Source: Shewanella nanhaiensis
GTDB lineage: Bacteria; Pseudomonadota; Gammaproteobacteria; Enterobacterales; Shewanellaceae
Length of the DNA stretch: 52,505 nucleotides
Assembly: GCF_019457885.1 (NCBI RefSeq)
Contig: NZ_JAHZST010000023.1
Location: 1-52,505 of the forward strand
Reading direction: 5' to 3'
This document shows positions 52,443-52,505 of the stretch, one piece after another. Position 1 is the first letter of the stretch; every line of letters starts with the position of its first letter. A program made the translations under genes and the position numbers. The notes beneath the pieces were generated by a model, which saw only the letters and a program-made list of their open reading frames with translations, did no database searches and was not told the DNA's origin.

Positions 52443-52505
52443 CTACTTCAAATCTAATTGCGGCTGCTCCTGTTTTTCAACCTTTTCTTGATGCCTTACA
52501 TATCT
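52443..52505 (-). CDS. 3' fragment of an unidentified protein gene
   Basis: An open frame entering from the right edge and ending in TAG at 52443-52445. It encodes 20 visible residues, charged and glutamine-rich, ending QPQLDLK. Too short to assign. Two hairpins immediately downstream would fit either normal termination or the end of a mobile gene. Confidence 0.5.
   Translation of the reverse strand, partial: RYVRHQEKVEKQEQPQLDLK

Overview
The window looks like the chromosome of a marine Shewanella or a close relative (Alteromonadales, Gammaproteobacteria). This rests on the protein families (DUF3718, DUF3549, DUF3301, DUF2789, DUF3192, DUF2310, the PBPRA1643-type SEC-C protein), a stand-alone HPF, alkyl sulfatase plus porin, and moderate G+C. 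It contains no rRNA, tRNA or CRISPR array that I can see, and no complete insertion sequence. It carries about 51 complete protein genes, one gene fragment at the right edge, and two large non-coding RNA genes.

Region 1 (1-7138). Two tandem exported DUF3718 proteins share a 23-bp upstream motif. Then come purU, ptsG, yqcA, truC and yqcC on the minus strand, and a plus-strand DUF3549-DUF3301 pair.

Region 2 (7139-8716) has no protein genes. I read it as two tandem CsrB-family regulatory RNAs on the minus strand (about 7156-7711 and 7957-8406). Both are packed with GGA motifs, end in strong hairpin terminators with matching tails, and have GacA/UvrY-type boxes about 180 nt upstream of the estimated 5' ends. 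Synteny agrees: as I recall the E. coli map, csrB lies between syd and yqcC, with queF and truC-yqcA flanking. Here queF-syd (11.7-13.3 kb) and yqcC-truC-yqcA (3.6-5.6 kb) bracket the RNAs, with extra genes between. This is the most interesting part of the window. It would act by titrating CsrA.

Region 3 (8717-13294). An Mpo1-like protein, a GNAT acetyltransferase, small conserved proteins (DUF2789, DUF3192, a coiled-coil protein, DUF2310), syd and queF.

Region 4 (13370-20025). A LysR regulator diverges from an exported alkyl sulfatase followed by an outer-membrane porin, a probable sulfated-surfactant or ester utilisation locus. Then come a phosphopantetheinyl transferase, a single-domain globin and hpf.

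Region 5 (20026-24847). A probable iron-regulated operon (Fur-box-like site, DUF3649, PepSY membrane protein, DUF3325), an exported cupredoxin-like protein, an AraC regulator and an OsmC-type protein.

Region 6 (24864-34897). A giant hybrid histidine kinase (Cache-PAS x3-HisKA-HATPase-REC-REC-Hpt) sits directly upstream of an HD-GYP response regulator, pointing to c-di-GMP output. A tricorn-like S41 protease and a small membrane protein follow.

Region 7 (34961-42404). A three-gene operon (VWA/YfbK-like lipoprotein, ECF sigma factor, membrane-anchored probable anti-sigma factor), a SulP anion transporter, and purE-purK.

Region 8 (42486-52505). An SLT-like lipoprotein, a second lipoprotein, gshA, an M16 protease lipoprotein, a YqaA-like membrane protein, a dicarboxylate/amino acid symporter, small proteins, a PilZ-like protein, and the 3' end of an unidentified minus-strand gene followed by two hairpins. 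One of those hairpins is a covarying copy of the hairpin at the left end of the window. All family calls are from memory of the families and by eye; nothing was searched.
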